From Flavobacteriaceae bacterium (GTDB lineage: Bacteria; Bacteroidota; Bacteroidia; Flavobacteriales; Flavobacteriaceae), in the NCBI GenBank assembly GCA_029265595.1, contig JAJUIC010000003.1, positions 1 to 50,300 of the forward strand: DNA of 50,300 nucleotides, given 5' to 3'. The notes below the pieces were generated by a model, which was not told the DNA's origin, did no database searches, and saw only the letters and a list, made by a program, of their open reading frames with translations. Shown here one piece after another: positions 9,170 through 18,472 of this stretch (positions are counted from its first letter, which is position 1; every line of letters starts with the position of its first letter). The translations under genes were made by a program, and so were the position numbers.

Positions 9170-9799
9170 TTGTTTGGTTGTTTAGTTTGACCTCTAATTA
9201 AGGAAATTATAATGTAAAAAACTGTTAAAAAAATGTGTGAAACTAATTTTACCCTCCCAATTTTGTTAAAATGGGCTTAGTCCCCCCAAGAACCTATACC
9301 ACATTTCTCAAGGCCTGCAATGGGAAAAGCACCCAATTTTACTCCTACAAAAAGGGCTTCCAGGAATCTTAAAAAAGCGTTTATTGGGAATTTTTCAGGA
9401 GGTTCTTTAAGAAGTCGTTAAGAATAGGAGCCTCTGAATTTCGTACCTTGCTGATATGAAGCAGCAAATTCTGCAGGCCGACCCCTATTGTTCTACTTCT
9501 TCTTGGGTGGGAAAAACGACCTATATGGCCCCATCAAAGTGGCTGCTTTTTTCTGTTTTCCCACCACTAGTATACTGGTTCAATCATCCTGTTTGTCAAC
9601 CTATTGAACAGAAAGAAACAGAATCCAGACATTTTTTTGGTTACCCGATAAAATTGTGGGATGTTATTTTTAAAAATTCCCTTTCTTTGCTGGTCAACAA
9701 TTGGAATCTAAACTCCGCCCTGTTTGGCTTCAAATTCCTGTTTATAAATAGTATATTGAATACCGAAATTCACGGTTTATCTGACAATTCAATTCTCCA

Positions 9800-10672
9800 A
9801 TGAATCTAAAGATCCTCTCAAGGAACCCTAAACTGTACTCTTCACAGCGTTTGGTCGAAGCAGCTGTTAAACGAGGTCATAAGGTGGAAACCATCGACCC
9901 GCTCAAATGCGATTTGATCATCGAAAAAAAGAAACCATCCATTGTCTACAAGGGCAAGGTACTATCAGAAACGGATGCTGTAATTCCACGTATCGGAGCA
10001 TCCGTTACCTATTATGGAACCGCGGTAGTGCGTCAATTTGAGATGATGGGGGTATTCACCACTACCGAATCACAAGCACTGGTTCGCAGCCGTGACAAAC
10101 TGCGAAGTTTACAAGTGCTGTCAAGGGCAAGACTGGGACTCCCTAAAACAGTGTTTACCAATTATTCAAAATCCGTGGAAGAAATAATTGATCATGTGGG
10201 TGGTGCTCCGCTGATCATCAAACTTCTAGAAGGAACCCAGGGTTTGGGAGTGGTCCTGGCCGAAACCCGTAAAGCCGCTGAATCTGTAATCGAAGCTTTT
10301 AATGGACTACAGGCCCGGGTCATCGTTCAGGAATTTATCAAGGAAGCAGGGGGCGCCGATATACGGGCACTCGTGGTGGACGGCCATGTGGTAGGCGCCA
10401 TGAAACGCCAGGGAAAGGAAGGAGAATTCCGCTCCAACCTGCACAGGGGCGGCACGGCCAGTGTGATTCAGCTCAGTGACGAGGAAGAGAATGCGGCTAT
10501 CAAAGCAGCTCGTGCCATGGGCTTAGGGGTGGCAGGGGTCGACCTGCTTCAAAGTGCCAGAGGTCCCCTTATTCTGGAAGTTAACTCCTCTCCGGGGCTG
10601 GAAGGAATAGAAAAAGCTACGGGAAAAGATATCGCCAAATCCATCATTCGATACATCGAAAGAAACATCTGA
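9800..10672 (+). CDS. rimK: RimK-type ATP-grasp ligase (ribosomal protein S6--L-glutamate ligase family)
   Basis: [35 protein letters not shown]...[25 protein letters not shown]...[11 protein letters not shown]...[17 protein letters not shown]...[16 protein letters not shown]. Confidence 0.95.
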   Translation: MNLKILSRNPKLYSSQRLVEAAVKRGHKVETIDPLKCDLIIEKKKPSIVYKGKVLSETDAVIPRIGASVTYYGTAVVRQFEMMGVFTTTESQALVRSRDKLRSLQVLSRARLGLPKTVFTNYSKSVEEIIDHVGGAPLIIKLLEGTQGLGVVLAETRKAAESVIEAFNGLQARVIVQEFIKEAGGADIRALVVDGHVVGAMKRQGKEGEFRSNLHRGGTASVIQLSDEEENAAIKAARAMGLGVAGVDLLQSARGPLILEVNSSPGLEGIEKATGKDIAKSIIRYIERNI

Positions 10673-10674
10673 TT

Positions 10675-11649
10675 ATGGCATTTTTAGACGAGAATGACGT
10701 GCTCCACATCATGAATAAGCGGATTCCACCGGGGGTGGGAGATATCGTCAATTTAAACAATGCGAAGCTCTATACCACAAACTCCATTGACGTCCCCATT
10801 ATCATCGAACGATCGAGAAAGAAAGGTCCGGTGATCTTATTGACGGCCGGAATTCATGGAGATGAAATTAACGGAGTGGAAATCGTCAGGCAGGTCATCA
10901 GTAGAAGAATCAATGTTCCTGCCCGTGGCACCATCATCTGCGTTCCGATCATCAACATTTTCGGCTTTCTCAATATGAGCCGGGAGTTCCCTGATGGCAG
11001 AGATTTAAACCGTGTGTTTCCTGGTTCTAAAAACGGGTCTCTGGCCAGTCGATTCGCCTGGCAATTTGTTCACGAAATTCTACCGGTGGCTGATTTCTGC
11101 ATGGATTTTCATACCGGTGGGGCCAGCAGGTTCAATGTACCTCAGATTCGGGTAAAAAAAGGGGAGGAAGAAGAACTGGAATATGCCAGGATTTTCAACG
11201 CCCCTTTTACCATGTTTTCCAAGACCATTTCTAAATCCTATAGAGAAACCTGTTCCAAAGAGGGCAAACCCGTACTTCTCTTTGAAGGAGGGAAAACAAA
11301 GGACAGCAACAAGGAGGTAGCCAGACACGGGGTGGAAGGCGTGATGCGCATTTTACATCACTTCAAAATGCTTCGGGACGAGTTTGAAGTACCCATAGCC
11401 GGCGAGGAAACCATTATTATCGAAAATAGTAATTGGATGAGGGCCAAATACAGTGGCTTGCTGCATCCCAGGGTCCCGGTTGGAAAGCACGTGGATAAGG
11501 GAGAATACATGGCTACCATTACCGATCCCTATGGAATGCTCCGGCACAAGGTCAAAGCACCTCATGAGGGTTATGTTCTAAACATCAATGAATCTCCGAT
11601 TGTGTATCAGGGAGATGCCATTTTTCATCTTTCACTTCCTCCAAAATGA
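10675..11649 (+). CDS. Succinylglutamate desuccinylase/aspartoacylase family protein
   Basis: Zn-carboxypeptidase-like motifs TAGIHGDEINGVEIVRQ, GRDLNRVFPG, FCMDFHTGG. Two nucleotides after rimK. Confidence 0.92.
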   Translation: MAFLDENDVLHIMNKRIPPGVGDIVNLNNAKLYTTNSIDVPIIIERSRKKGPVILLTAGIHGDEINGVEIVRQVISRRINVPARGTIICVPIINIFGFLNMSREFPDGRDLNRVFPGSKNGSLASRFAWQFVHEILPVADFCMDFHTGGASRFNVPQIRVKKGEEEELEYARIFNAPFTMFSKTISKSYRETCSKEGKPVLLFEGGKTKDSNKEVARHGVEGVMRILHHFKMLRDEFEVPIAGEETIIIENSNWMRAKYSGLLHPRVPVGKHVDKGEYMATITDPYGMLRHKVKAPHEGYVLNINESPIVYQGDAIFHLSLPPK

Positions 11650-11716
11650 ACCTTCTATTAAACCACTGGGTACCAGAAGGAATTTGCGGGACAGAAGGGC
11701 AGAATAAATAAGTGGA

Positions 11717-14089
11717 CTACTGCAAAGGCTCCTCCTGAACCTGGATCCTTCTGTCGAGCGCCTCTAGAATTCCCTCTTCCCTCTTAATTTCTTCAAATTT
11801 CCGTTTGAATTCAAAGTTGATACCAAGCGATATATACCTCAGATCGAAATCATTTTCAGACCGGTAGTTAATACCAGTGAAGGAATATATGCTGGGTTGG
11901 TAACTATTGAGCACATTACTAAAATTCAGGAATACTGACCAGTTCTTACTTAATCTTTTGGATGCGCCCAAATCGAGCTGAGCCCAGGCTTTCATGGCTA
12001 TTTGATCAGATATCCTCTGATTCGACCCGTAGGTGAAGTCCAAATGCAGATACCAGTTAGTGGTGGTTAAGTAATAAAGCGAATGATTCATGGTTAAGGC
12101 GGTAAAACGCGTTTCAAAAGCATGTTCGCCCTTGTTATCCCAGGAATTATAATTGATACTTGCGTTGCTCGAGAGAAAGAACCTCTTAAAAAAGGTGTTG
12201 GAATAATACAAACCAAGCCCCGCGACATTATTGTCTGAGAGGTTTATTTTTCTGTTGCCTTCAAAAACGCCTTCCGGTGAAAACAGCGGATAATTGAGAT
12301 AGGTGTTATCCGATTTCATCCAGTAAAGGGTAGTCGTAAGATTTTCTACGGGGGATAGACTGGCACCCACCTGATAACTCATGGTTGGTTCGAGGCCATG
12401 GTTATTCGTGTTAAGAACAAAGCCATCTGTACTTGTTGCACTGTACACCATATTACGCAGGTTCGGTGCTCTAAATGTAGTATTACCAAAAAAAGTCAGG
12501 TATTGTCCCTCCTTAAGGGGAACGCTCAAACTAACTGAGGGCACCCACTTGTTCAAAGACTGGTGAACCAGTGTTCCGTAATTAGCGTCTTCATATTGGT
12601 AGTCATAGAACAGCAAGGATGAAGAAAGGCTGAAAATATATTTTTTTAATAACATGGAATTCACCCTTGCCTCAAGATTCAACCGATTCTCCTGAAGGTT
12701 ATTTACAAATGAACTGTCAGCAATGGAATAATCAATTAATTGTTGCTCAACCAATGAAGTAATCTCCGTATCCAAAGAGGAGTGTTCCGCTTTGAGCGAC
12801 AAGCTGGTACTGCCCCAAAGGGATTTATCCAGACTCACCTGATTCACAAAAGCCTGGATGCTATTACGCTGACCAAGAAATTGCGAACCTTCCAGATCCT
12901 GAGGTCCCATATGGTAATCAAAATCCCCTTGATTCCGAGTTTTTTGAAGTGAGGTAATGAATCCAGATTTCAGTGTAACGGACATATCTGCAGCAAACTG
13001 CCCTTTCAGATAAACGGAAGGAGCAAAAGTGTTTGCATTGACTTTGGTTCGGGTCGCACTCTGACTATACCCTTCTCCTAAAATAGTTGCCAATGTACTG
13101 GTTTTGATATCCCCTTCATTTAAGCCATAATTCAGTTGAATTCCGGCAGTGTAAACAGTATCAAATGTATGTGCGATCATCAAATCCGCCTGCAGTGATT
13201 CCGTTCTTTGGTCTGAACCCCCATCTGCTTCCAGAGAACGAGCTGTTTTATTATCAGTATAAACATCATAACTACCCTCAGAGGAGAATTTCTGATCGAC
13301 ATAACCAATATGAGAATCAAACCAAACGGTGGTTTTTCCCTTGTTGTATGTCAGATTTGGAGCAATCGAAGCATAAAACTTCCTTCCATGACTTAATTTC
13401 AGCTCATTATCAGAGGCATAACCGGCCTCTTCTACAGCCTTCAAATATACATGAAGCTCTGCCTCATTATACAGTACCCGAACACGCTCAATTCTACTTG
13501 CGCTGATATTCTGCAATCTCTCGGTCGAAATACTGATTCCGGGGGCATCAGGACTTGTATGCAGATAAATATTTTGGACTTTGCGTCCACGGATATTTAT
13601 TTCTTCTCCCGGCATGACAAGAACCTCCGGCATACTTTTAAGAACATTCATAGCGTATACCCCCTGTCCTCCCCTGAGAATTCTTCCTGGCTTAATTTCG
13701 GCTACATTTCCTGTAGTTGAAATCCTGGAGTCTCTGAAACCCTCCACGACAACCTCCTCCAGTTCATTATTCCGTTCGTACAGTTCTATGGAATAATTTT
13801 GCTCAAAGGGACGGCAGATTTCCTGCTGATATTCATAGTAACTAACATGGGAAATTAAGAGGTAGAAACAATCCAGTGAATCAGGCACTTCAAACTCAAG
13901 TATCCCATCTTCAGAATGACCTTCAAAAAAGGTATTTTGAAAAAGGGAATCTGAAGAAGCTCTCACATGAGCAAGATTGGTTTGATCTTCGCCATAAAAA
14001 TTTATTGCTCCTGTAAACAAAGACGCCCCTTCTTGTCCATTAATAACCTGCGTACCAAAGCAAAACAAGAGCAAAAAGATCCTATTCAT
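11717..14089 (-). CDS. TonB-dependent receptor-like outer membrane beta-barrel protein
   Basis: Signal peptide, ELEEVVVEGFRDSRISTTGNVAEIKPGRI plug-like start, long alternating aromatic barrel segments to the C-terminus. Confidence 0.8.
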   Translation of the reverse strand: MNRIFLLLFCFGTQVINGQEGASLFTGAINFYGEDQTNLAHVRASSDSLFQNTFFEGHSEDGILEFEVPDSLDCFYLLISHVSYYEYQQEICRPFEQNYSIELYERNNELEEVVVEGFRDSRISTTGNVAEIKPGRILRGGQGVYAMNVLKSMPEVLVMPGEEINIRGRKVQNIYLHTSPDAPGISISTERLQNISASRIERVRVLYNEAELHVYLKAVEEAGYASDNELKLSHGRKFYASIAPNLTYNKGKTTVWFDSHIGYVDQKFSSEGSYDVYTDNKTARSLEADGGSDQRTESLQADLMIAHTFDTVYTAGIQLNYGLNEGDIKTSTLATILGEGYSQSATRTKVNANTFAPSVYLKGQFAADMSVTLKSGFITSLQKTRNQGDFDYHMGPQDLEGSQFLGQRNSIQAFVNQVSLDKSLWGSTSLSLKAEHSSLDTEITSLVEQQLIDYSIADSSFVNNLQENRLNLEARVNSMLLKKYIFSLSSSLLFYDYQYEDANYGTLVHQSLNKWVPSVSLSVPLKEGQYLTFFGNTTFRAPNLRNMVYSATSTDGFVLNTNNHGLEPTMSYQVGASLSPVENLTTTLYWMKSDNTYLNYPLFSPEGVFEGNRKINLSDNNVAGLGLYYSNTFFKRFFLSSNASINYNSWDNKGEHAFETRFTALTMNHSLYYLTTTNWYLHLDFTYGSNQRISDQIAMKAWAQLDLGASKRLSKNWSVFLNFSNVLNSYQPSIYSFTGINYRSENDFDLRYISLGINFEFKRKFEEIKREEGILEALDRRIQVQEEPLQ

Positions 14090-14321
14090 ATTAAGGCCGA
14101 ATTTTTATGAGGTAAGTCTGGTATCACATTTTTAATACATTTAGTAAGAATCGAAGTTAATACGGATTAAGGGATTCACATTTCGCATAAAAGGGATAAA
14201 AGATTTGCCATTATCCAAATATACATAATTTATAAAGTGAGGCAATTAAAGTTAAAATAAGGTTAATCAACTTTTACTCCCTATACCCGTAATATTTTTT
14301 AATTTGGTTAAAAATGTAAGC

Positions 14322-14918
14322 ATGAAAAAAACATTGCGGAAAAAATACAAGGAGCTGCGAGACCAGCTCACAGATCAAGACATTGATCAAAGAAGTCTGG
14401 CCATTGCCAATAACCTACTTTCCCTGAATATCTGGGAATACACCTATTACCATTTATTCCTGAGTATAGCCGGCAAAAAAGAAGTAGATACAGAACCCAT
14501 CCTTCATATTCTCCAAGGAAAGGACAAAAACGTTGTATTGTCAAAATCCGACTTCCAGAGTGGGGGTCTCACGAACTTTCTGCTGACCGACAACACGGTG
14601 ATCAAAACTAATAAATGGGGGATCCCCGAACCTCAGGGAGGAATTAAGGTTCCTCCTTCCCAAATTGAAGTCGTATTTGTTCCCTTACTGGCTTTTGATA
14701 CCCGGGGGCACCGCATAGGATATGGTAAAGGGTTTTACGATAGGTTCCTTTCTGCCTGTTCCATGAATACCCTTAAAATTGGGGTGTCCTTTTTCGAAGC
14801 AGAGCCGATCATCTCAGAAATCTATGAAAGCGATATTCCATTGGATTATTGTGTAACCCCAAACATAACCTATGACTTCACACAAACATCGGATGAGCCT
14901 CCATCTAACATAAGCTAG
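14322..14918 (+). CDS. 5-formyltetrahydrofolate cyclo-ligase
   Basis: MKKTLRKKYKELRDQLTDQDI...VFVPLLAFDTRGHRIGYGKGFYDRFL is the family signature. Start moved to Met7 of the track ORF. Confidence 0.93.
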   Translation: MKKTLRKKYKELRDQLTDQDIDQRSLAIANNLLSLNIWEYTYYHLFLSIAGKKEVDTEPILHILQGKDKNVVLSKSDFQSGGLTNFLLTDNTVIKTNKWGIPEPQGGIKVPPSQIEVVFVPLLAFDTRGHRIGYGKGFYDRFLSACSMNTLKIGVSFFEAEPIISEIYESDIPLDYCVTPNITYDFTQTSDEPPSNIS

Positions 14919-15194
14919 GTTCAACCTGATTTACGGGACCTGGCAGTGGTTGGTTTCAGGGGATTTTTGAAGGACATTACCAGAGAAGTACATCTTCACC
15001 ATTTTACAGACCAACGCCGGGCTAAATAATTATTTGGACCCGAGCCATCCAATCAGTCTTCAATTCGTATTTTTGCAAGACCGAATTAACACGGTTATTG
15101 TCTAATAAATAAGTGACCCTTCAAACTCCCAGACCTTATAGAGCAGGACTTTATAGGCTATTTTGACGACCAGCATCCGTGCTACTACCTCGAT

Positions 15195-15620
15195 ATGAAA
15201 AATATTCTAATGCCACCTCCTATCAAACTCGCTTGTCTGATTGACGATGATAAAGTCTATGCGAATTTGATCAAGAAAATTCTGGAAATTAAAAATTTAT
15301 CCCAGAACCTGTTGTTGTTTAAAAACGGGCAGGAGGCCCTGGAGTATTTTAAAGCTCTGCTGGAAAACCTGACGGAACAGCAGTTACCAGAAATTATTTT
15401 ACTGGATCTGAATATGCCCGTAATGGACGGGTGGGAGTTTCTTAATGAATTCACGCTTATTAAAAATCGGTTCCATAAGAAAATCACCCTGTATGTAGTG
15501 AGTTCCTCCATTGATCCAAGAGATCTGGAGCGGGCCAAATCATTCCATATGGTGGAAGATTATCTGATTAAACCCATCGAGATTAAAAAATTCCAGGAAA
15601 TTTTTCAGCCACAGGATTAG
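15195..15620 (+). CDS. Single-domain response regulator (CheY/Rcp1-like)
   Basis: ACLIDDDKVYANLIKKIL...IILLDLNMPVMDGWEFLNEF...YVVSSSIDPRD...YLIKPI; no output domain. Confidence 0.92.
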   Translation: MKNILMPPPIKLACLIDDDKVYANLIKKILEIKNLSQNLLLFKNGQEALEYFKALLENLTEQQLPEIILLDLNMPVMDGWEFLNEFTLIKNRFHKKITLYVVSSSIDPRDLERAKSFHMVEDYLIKPIEIKKFQEIFQPQD

Positions 15621-16240
15621 TTGGCTGTGCTGGTTTTCGATTTGCGTTCCTCCGGAAAGGCCTTTTTATTAAAAATGACCAGAAGGAACATCCCAATAGT
15701 AATGGCAGTATCGGCCACATTGAAAACGGGATTAAAAAAGGTAAAGTATTCTCCGCCTTTGAAAGGTATCCACTCCGGCAGGTAACCTTCATATATTGGG
15801 AAATACAACATATCGACCACTTTCCCGTGAAGAAGGGTTCCATAGGGATCGGATGAAAATAATTCAGCGACCTGGCCATAGCTGTGATTGAATATCACTC
15901 CATAAAATACAGAGTCAATTATGTTTCCCATGGCACCAGCGAATATTAAGGAAATTGTGATGATAATAATGGCCGGAGCTTTTTTTCTAACCGAATCCCA
16001 CAGCCAATATCCTATTCCCACTACTGCCACCAAGCGAAAACTCGTTAGCAGTAATTTCCCATATTCTCCTGGAAGTTTGACACCCCATGCCATTCCTTCG
16101 TTCTCCACAAACAGGATTCGAAACCAATCAAAAACCAGCACTTCCTCGCCTAGCATAAAATTAGTTTTGATATAAATCTTGGAAATTTGATCCACCAGGA
16201 GGATCAGGAATATGACGAGGCTCGCTTTTTTGAGAGACAT
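15617..16240 (-). CDS. lspA: Lipoprotein signal peptidase (signal peptidase II)
   Basis: LVDQISKIYIKTNF, FVENEGMAWG, GAMGNIIDSVFYG, FFNPVFNVADTAITIGM (catalytic Asp motifs). Confidence 0.93.
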   Translation of the reverse strand: MSLKKASLVIFLILLVDQISKIYIKTNFMLGEEVLVFDWFRILFVENEGMAWGVKLPGEYGKLLLTSFRLVAVVGIGYWLWDSVRKKAPAIIIITISLIFAGAMGNIIDSVFYGVIFNHSYGQVAELFSSDPYGTLLHGKVVDMLYFPIYEGYLPEWIPFKGGEYFTFFNPVFNVADTAITIGMFLLVIFNKKAFPEERKSKTSTAN

Positions 16241-16411
16241 TGACTTTTTTTATTGGAACAGCCCAAAAATAACACATTATTTAAACCTACCCCCTTTTGC
16301 AACGGGAAATTAGGTTCCTTCGGAAACGATTTCGAGGGCCCTCCTTACTCAGATTATTTTTCCTATTTTCGCAACACATCTTATTTGAACCCAATTAAAA
16401 TTTGAATTTAT

Positions 16412-17965
16412 ATGAGTGCAATCGCAGAAAAATTTGGAATTAACCAAGCCCTGAAAGAACTGGGTATTAACGATATTAACAACGGAACCTCAACCGGAAG
16501 CGACTGGTTTTCCTCCGGAGAAGAAATCGCTTCGCATACTCCCGTAGATGGCTCTCTTGTTGGAAAAGTAAGAGCCACTACAATGGAAGATTACGAAAAA
16601 GTAGTCGAGACAGCCCAGGCGGCTTTTAAAAAATGGCGGATCATGCCTGCTCCCCAACGTGGCGAGATCGTACGTCAGTTCAATGAGGAACTCCGCCGAT
16701 TAAAGGAGCCTCTCGGAAAGCTGGTCTCTTACGAAATGGGTAAATCCTATCAGGAAGGACTGGGCGAGGTCCAGGAAATGATTGACATCTGTGATTTTGC
16801 CGTAGGGCTCTCCAGGCAACTCCACGGACTGACCATGCATTCAGAGCGACCCGGCCACCGCATGTATGAACAATACCACCCCCTGGGAATCGTAGGTATT
16901 ATTTCAGCTTTTAATTTCCCTGTTGCCGTATGGTCGTGGAACACTGCCCTGGCCTGGGTCTGTGGAGATGTCACCATTTGGAAAGGTTCTGAAAAAACTC
17001 CCCTAACATCTGTGGCATGTCAAAATATTGCCGCACGAGTATTTAAGAATGCCGGACTTCCTGAAGGAATCTCAAATCTCATTACCGGAGACTTCCGGGT
17101 CGGAGAACTCATGACCAAAGACACCAGAATTCCATTGATCTCAGCGACCGGATCCACCCGAATGGGCAGAATAGTAGCTAAAACAGTGGGTGAAAGACTT
17201 GGCAAATCCCTTCTGGAGCTCGGAGGTAATAATGCCATTATCGTCACTCCTGACGCAGACCTTAAGATGACCATCATCGGAGCCGTATTTGGAGCAGTGG
17301 GTACAGCCGGACAACGTTGTACTTCCACCCGGCGTCTGATTATCCATGAATCGATTTACGACAAGGTCAAATCAGCCTTAATAGAGGCCTATAATCAACT
17401 ACGTATCGGGAACCCGCTTGATGAAAACAATCATGTAGGACCACTTATTGATAAAGACAGCGTACAAAATTATCTGAGCGCCCTGGACCGGGTCGTGGAA
17501 GAAGGAGGAAAAATTATTGTGGAAGGCGGTGTTTTGGAAGGCGAAGGTTATGAAAGTGGCCTGTATGTAAAGCCTGCCATTGCCGAAGCAGAAAACCATT
17601 ACGACATCGTACAACACGAAACCTTTGGTCCGGTTCTCTATATCATGAAGTACTCCGGGGGAATTGAAAACGCCATTGATTTGCAGAACGGAGTTTCCCA
17701 GGGACTTTCCTCAGCAATCATGTCCAACAACCTCCGGGAGGTAGAGCGTTTCTTATCTGTGGAAGGTTCCGACTGTGGAATTGCCAATGTGAATATTGGA
17801 ACTTCAGGAGCAGAAATCGGAGGCGCCTTCGGCGGGGAGAAAGACACCGGTGGAGGAAGAGAATCGGGATCTGATGCCTGGAAGATCTACATGCGCAGAC
17901 AAACCAATACCATTAATTACACCACAGAGCTGCCACTGGCTCAGGGAATCAAGTTTGATCTATAA
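16412..17965 (+). CDS. Aldehyde dehydrogenase family protein (ALDH7 / aminoadipate-semialdehyde dehydrogenase-like)
   Basis: LLELGGNNAIIV, GTAGQRCTSTRRL, HETFGPVLYIMKY, GGAFGGEKDTGGGRESGSDAWKIYMRRQTNTINY are ALDH7-type motifs. Confidence 0.92.
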   Translation: MSAIAEKFGINQALKELGINDINNGTSTGSDWFSSGEEIASHTPVDGSLVGKVRATTMEDYEKVVETAQAAFKKWRIMPAPQRGEIVRQFNEELRRLKEPLGKLVSYEMGKSYQEGLGEVQEMIDICDFAVGLSRQLHGLTMHSERPGHRMYEQYHPLGIVGIISAFNFPVAVWSWNTALAWVCGDVTIWKGSEKTPLTSVACQNIAARVFKNAGLPEGISNLITGDFRVGELMTKDTRIPLISATGSTRMGRIVAKTVGERLGKSLLELGGNNAIIVTPDADLKMTIIGAVFGAVGTAGQRCTSTRRLIIHESIYDKVKSALIEAYNQLRIGNPLDENNHVGPLIDKDSVQNYLSALDRVVEEGGKIIVEGGVLEGEGYESGLYVKPAIAEAENHYDIVQHETFGPVLYIMKYSGGIENAIDLQNGVSQGLSSAIMSNNLREVERFLSVEGSDCGIANVNIGTSGAEIGGAFGGEKDTGGGRESGSDAWKIYMRRQTNTINYTTELPLAQGIKFDL

Positions 17966-18030
17966 TGGAGTTATTCCTTTGTGGAAAACCCGTGCTAGGA
18001 TGATCGGAATGATTTGCCACAACATAGATA

Positions 18031-18067
18031 AAACCCCGGTGCTTTTTGGTCACCGGGGTTTTTATTT
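18031..18067. terminator. Intrinsic terminator between convergent ALDH and dksA-like genes
   Basis: AAACCCCGGTG (18031-18041) / CACCGGGGTTT (18051-18061), 11-bp stem followed by TTATTTTT. Confidence 0.88.
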
Positions 18068-18082
18068 TTAGTTGTGAATGGT

Positions 18083-18466
18083 TTACTTCTGCATGTTTTT
18101 AGCCTCTATGCTGAGGGTTGCGTGGGGCACCAGCTTCAGGCGCTCTTTGGAAATCAATTTTCCAGTGACACGGCATATACCGTATGTTTTGTTCTCAATG
18201 CGAACCAAGGCGTTTTTGAGGTCGCGAATAAATTTTTCCTGCCGGATGGCCAGCTGGGAGTTTGCTTCCTTACTCATGGTTTCACTTCCCTCTTCAAAGG
18301 CTTTGAAGGTCGGAGAAGTATCGTCCGTTCCATTGTTCCCGTTATTCATGTAAGCACTTTTGTACAATTCCAGTTGCTCACTGGCCTTCTCGATTTTCTC
18401 GAGGATGAGTGCTTTGAATTCCGCCAGATCTGCATCGCTGTAGCGTTCTTTTACTTCTACTGACAT
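18083..18466 (-). CDS. TraR/DksA family transcriptional regulator
   Basis: MSVEVKERYSDADLAEFKALILEKIEKA...RIENKTYGICRVTGKLISKERLKLVPHATLSIEAKN. Immediately downstream of ileS. Confidence 0.9.
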   Translation of the reverse strand: MSVEVKERYSDADLAEFKALILEKIEKASEQLELYKSAYMNNGNNGTDDTSPTFKAFEEGSETMSKEANSQLAIRQEKFIRDLKNALVRIENKTYGICRVTGKLISKERLKLVPHATLSIEAKNMQK

Positions 18467-18472
18467 AATTAG

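Noticed and set aside
9456-9803. 115-aa ORF ending in an ATGA overlap with rimK
   Set aside because: The overlap is tempting for translational coupling, but the composition looks like translated AT-rich intergenic sequence with no family resemblance, in the SusC/rimK promoter region. Not supported without conservation data.
11655-11695. CCTTCT...AGAAGG hairpin after the aspartoacylase gene considered as a terminator
   Set aside because: Only a 6-bp outer stem with a long loop and no T tract.
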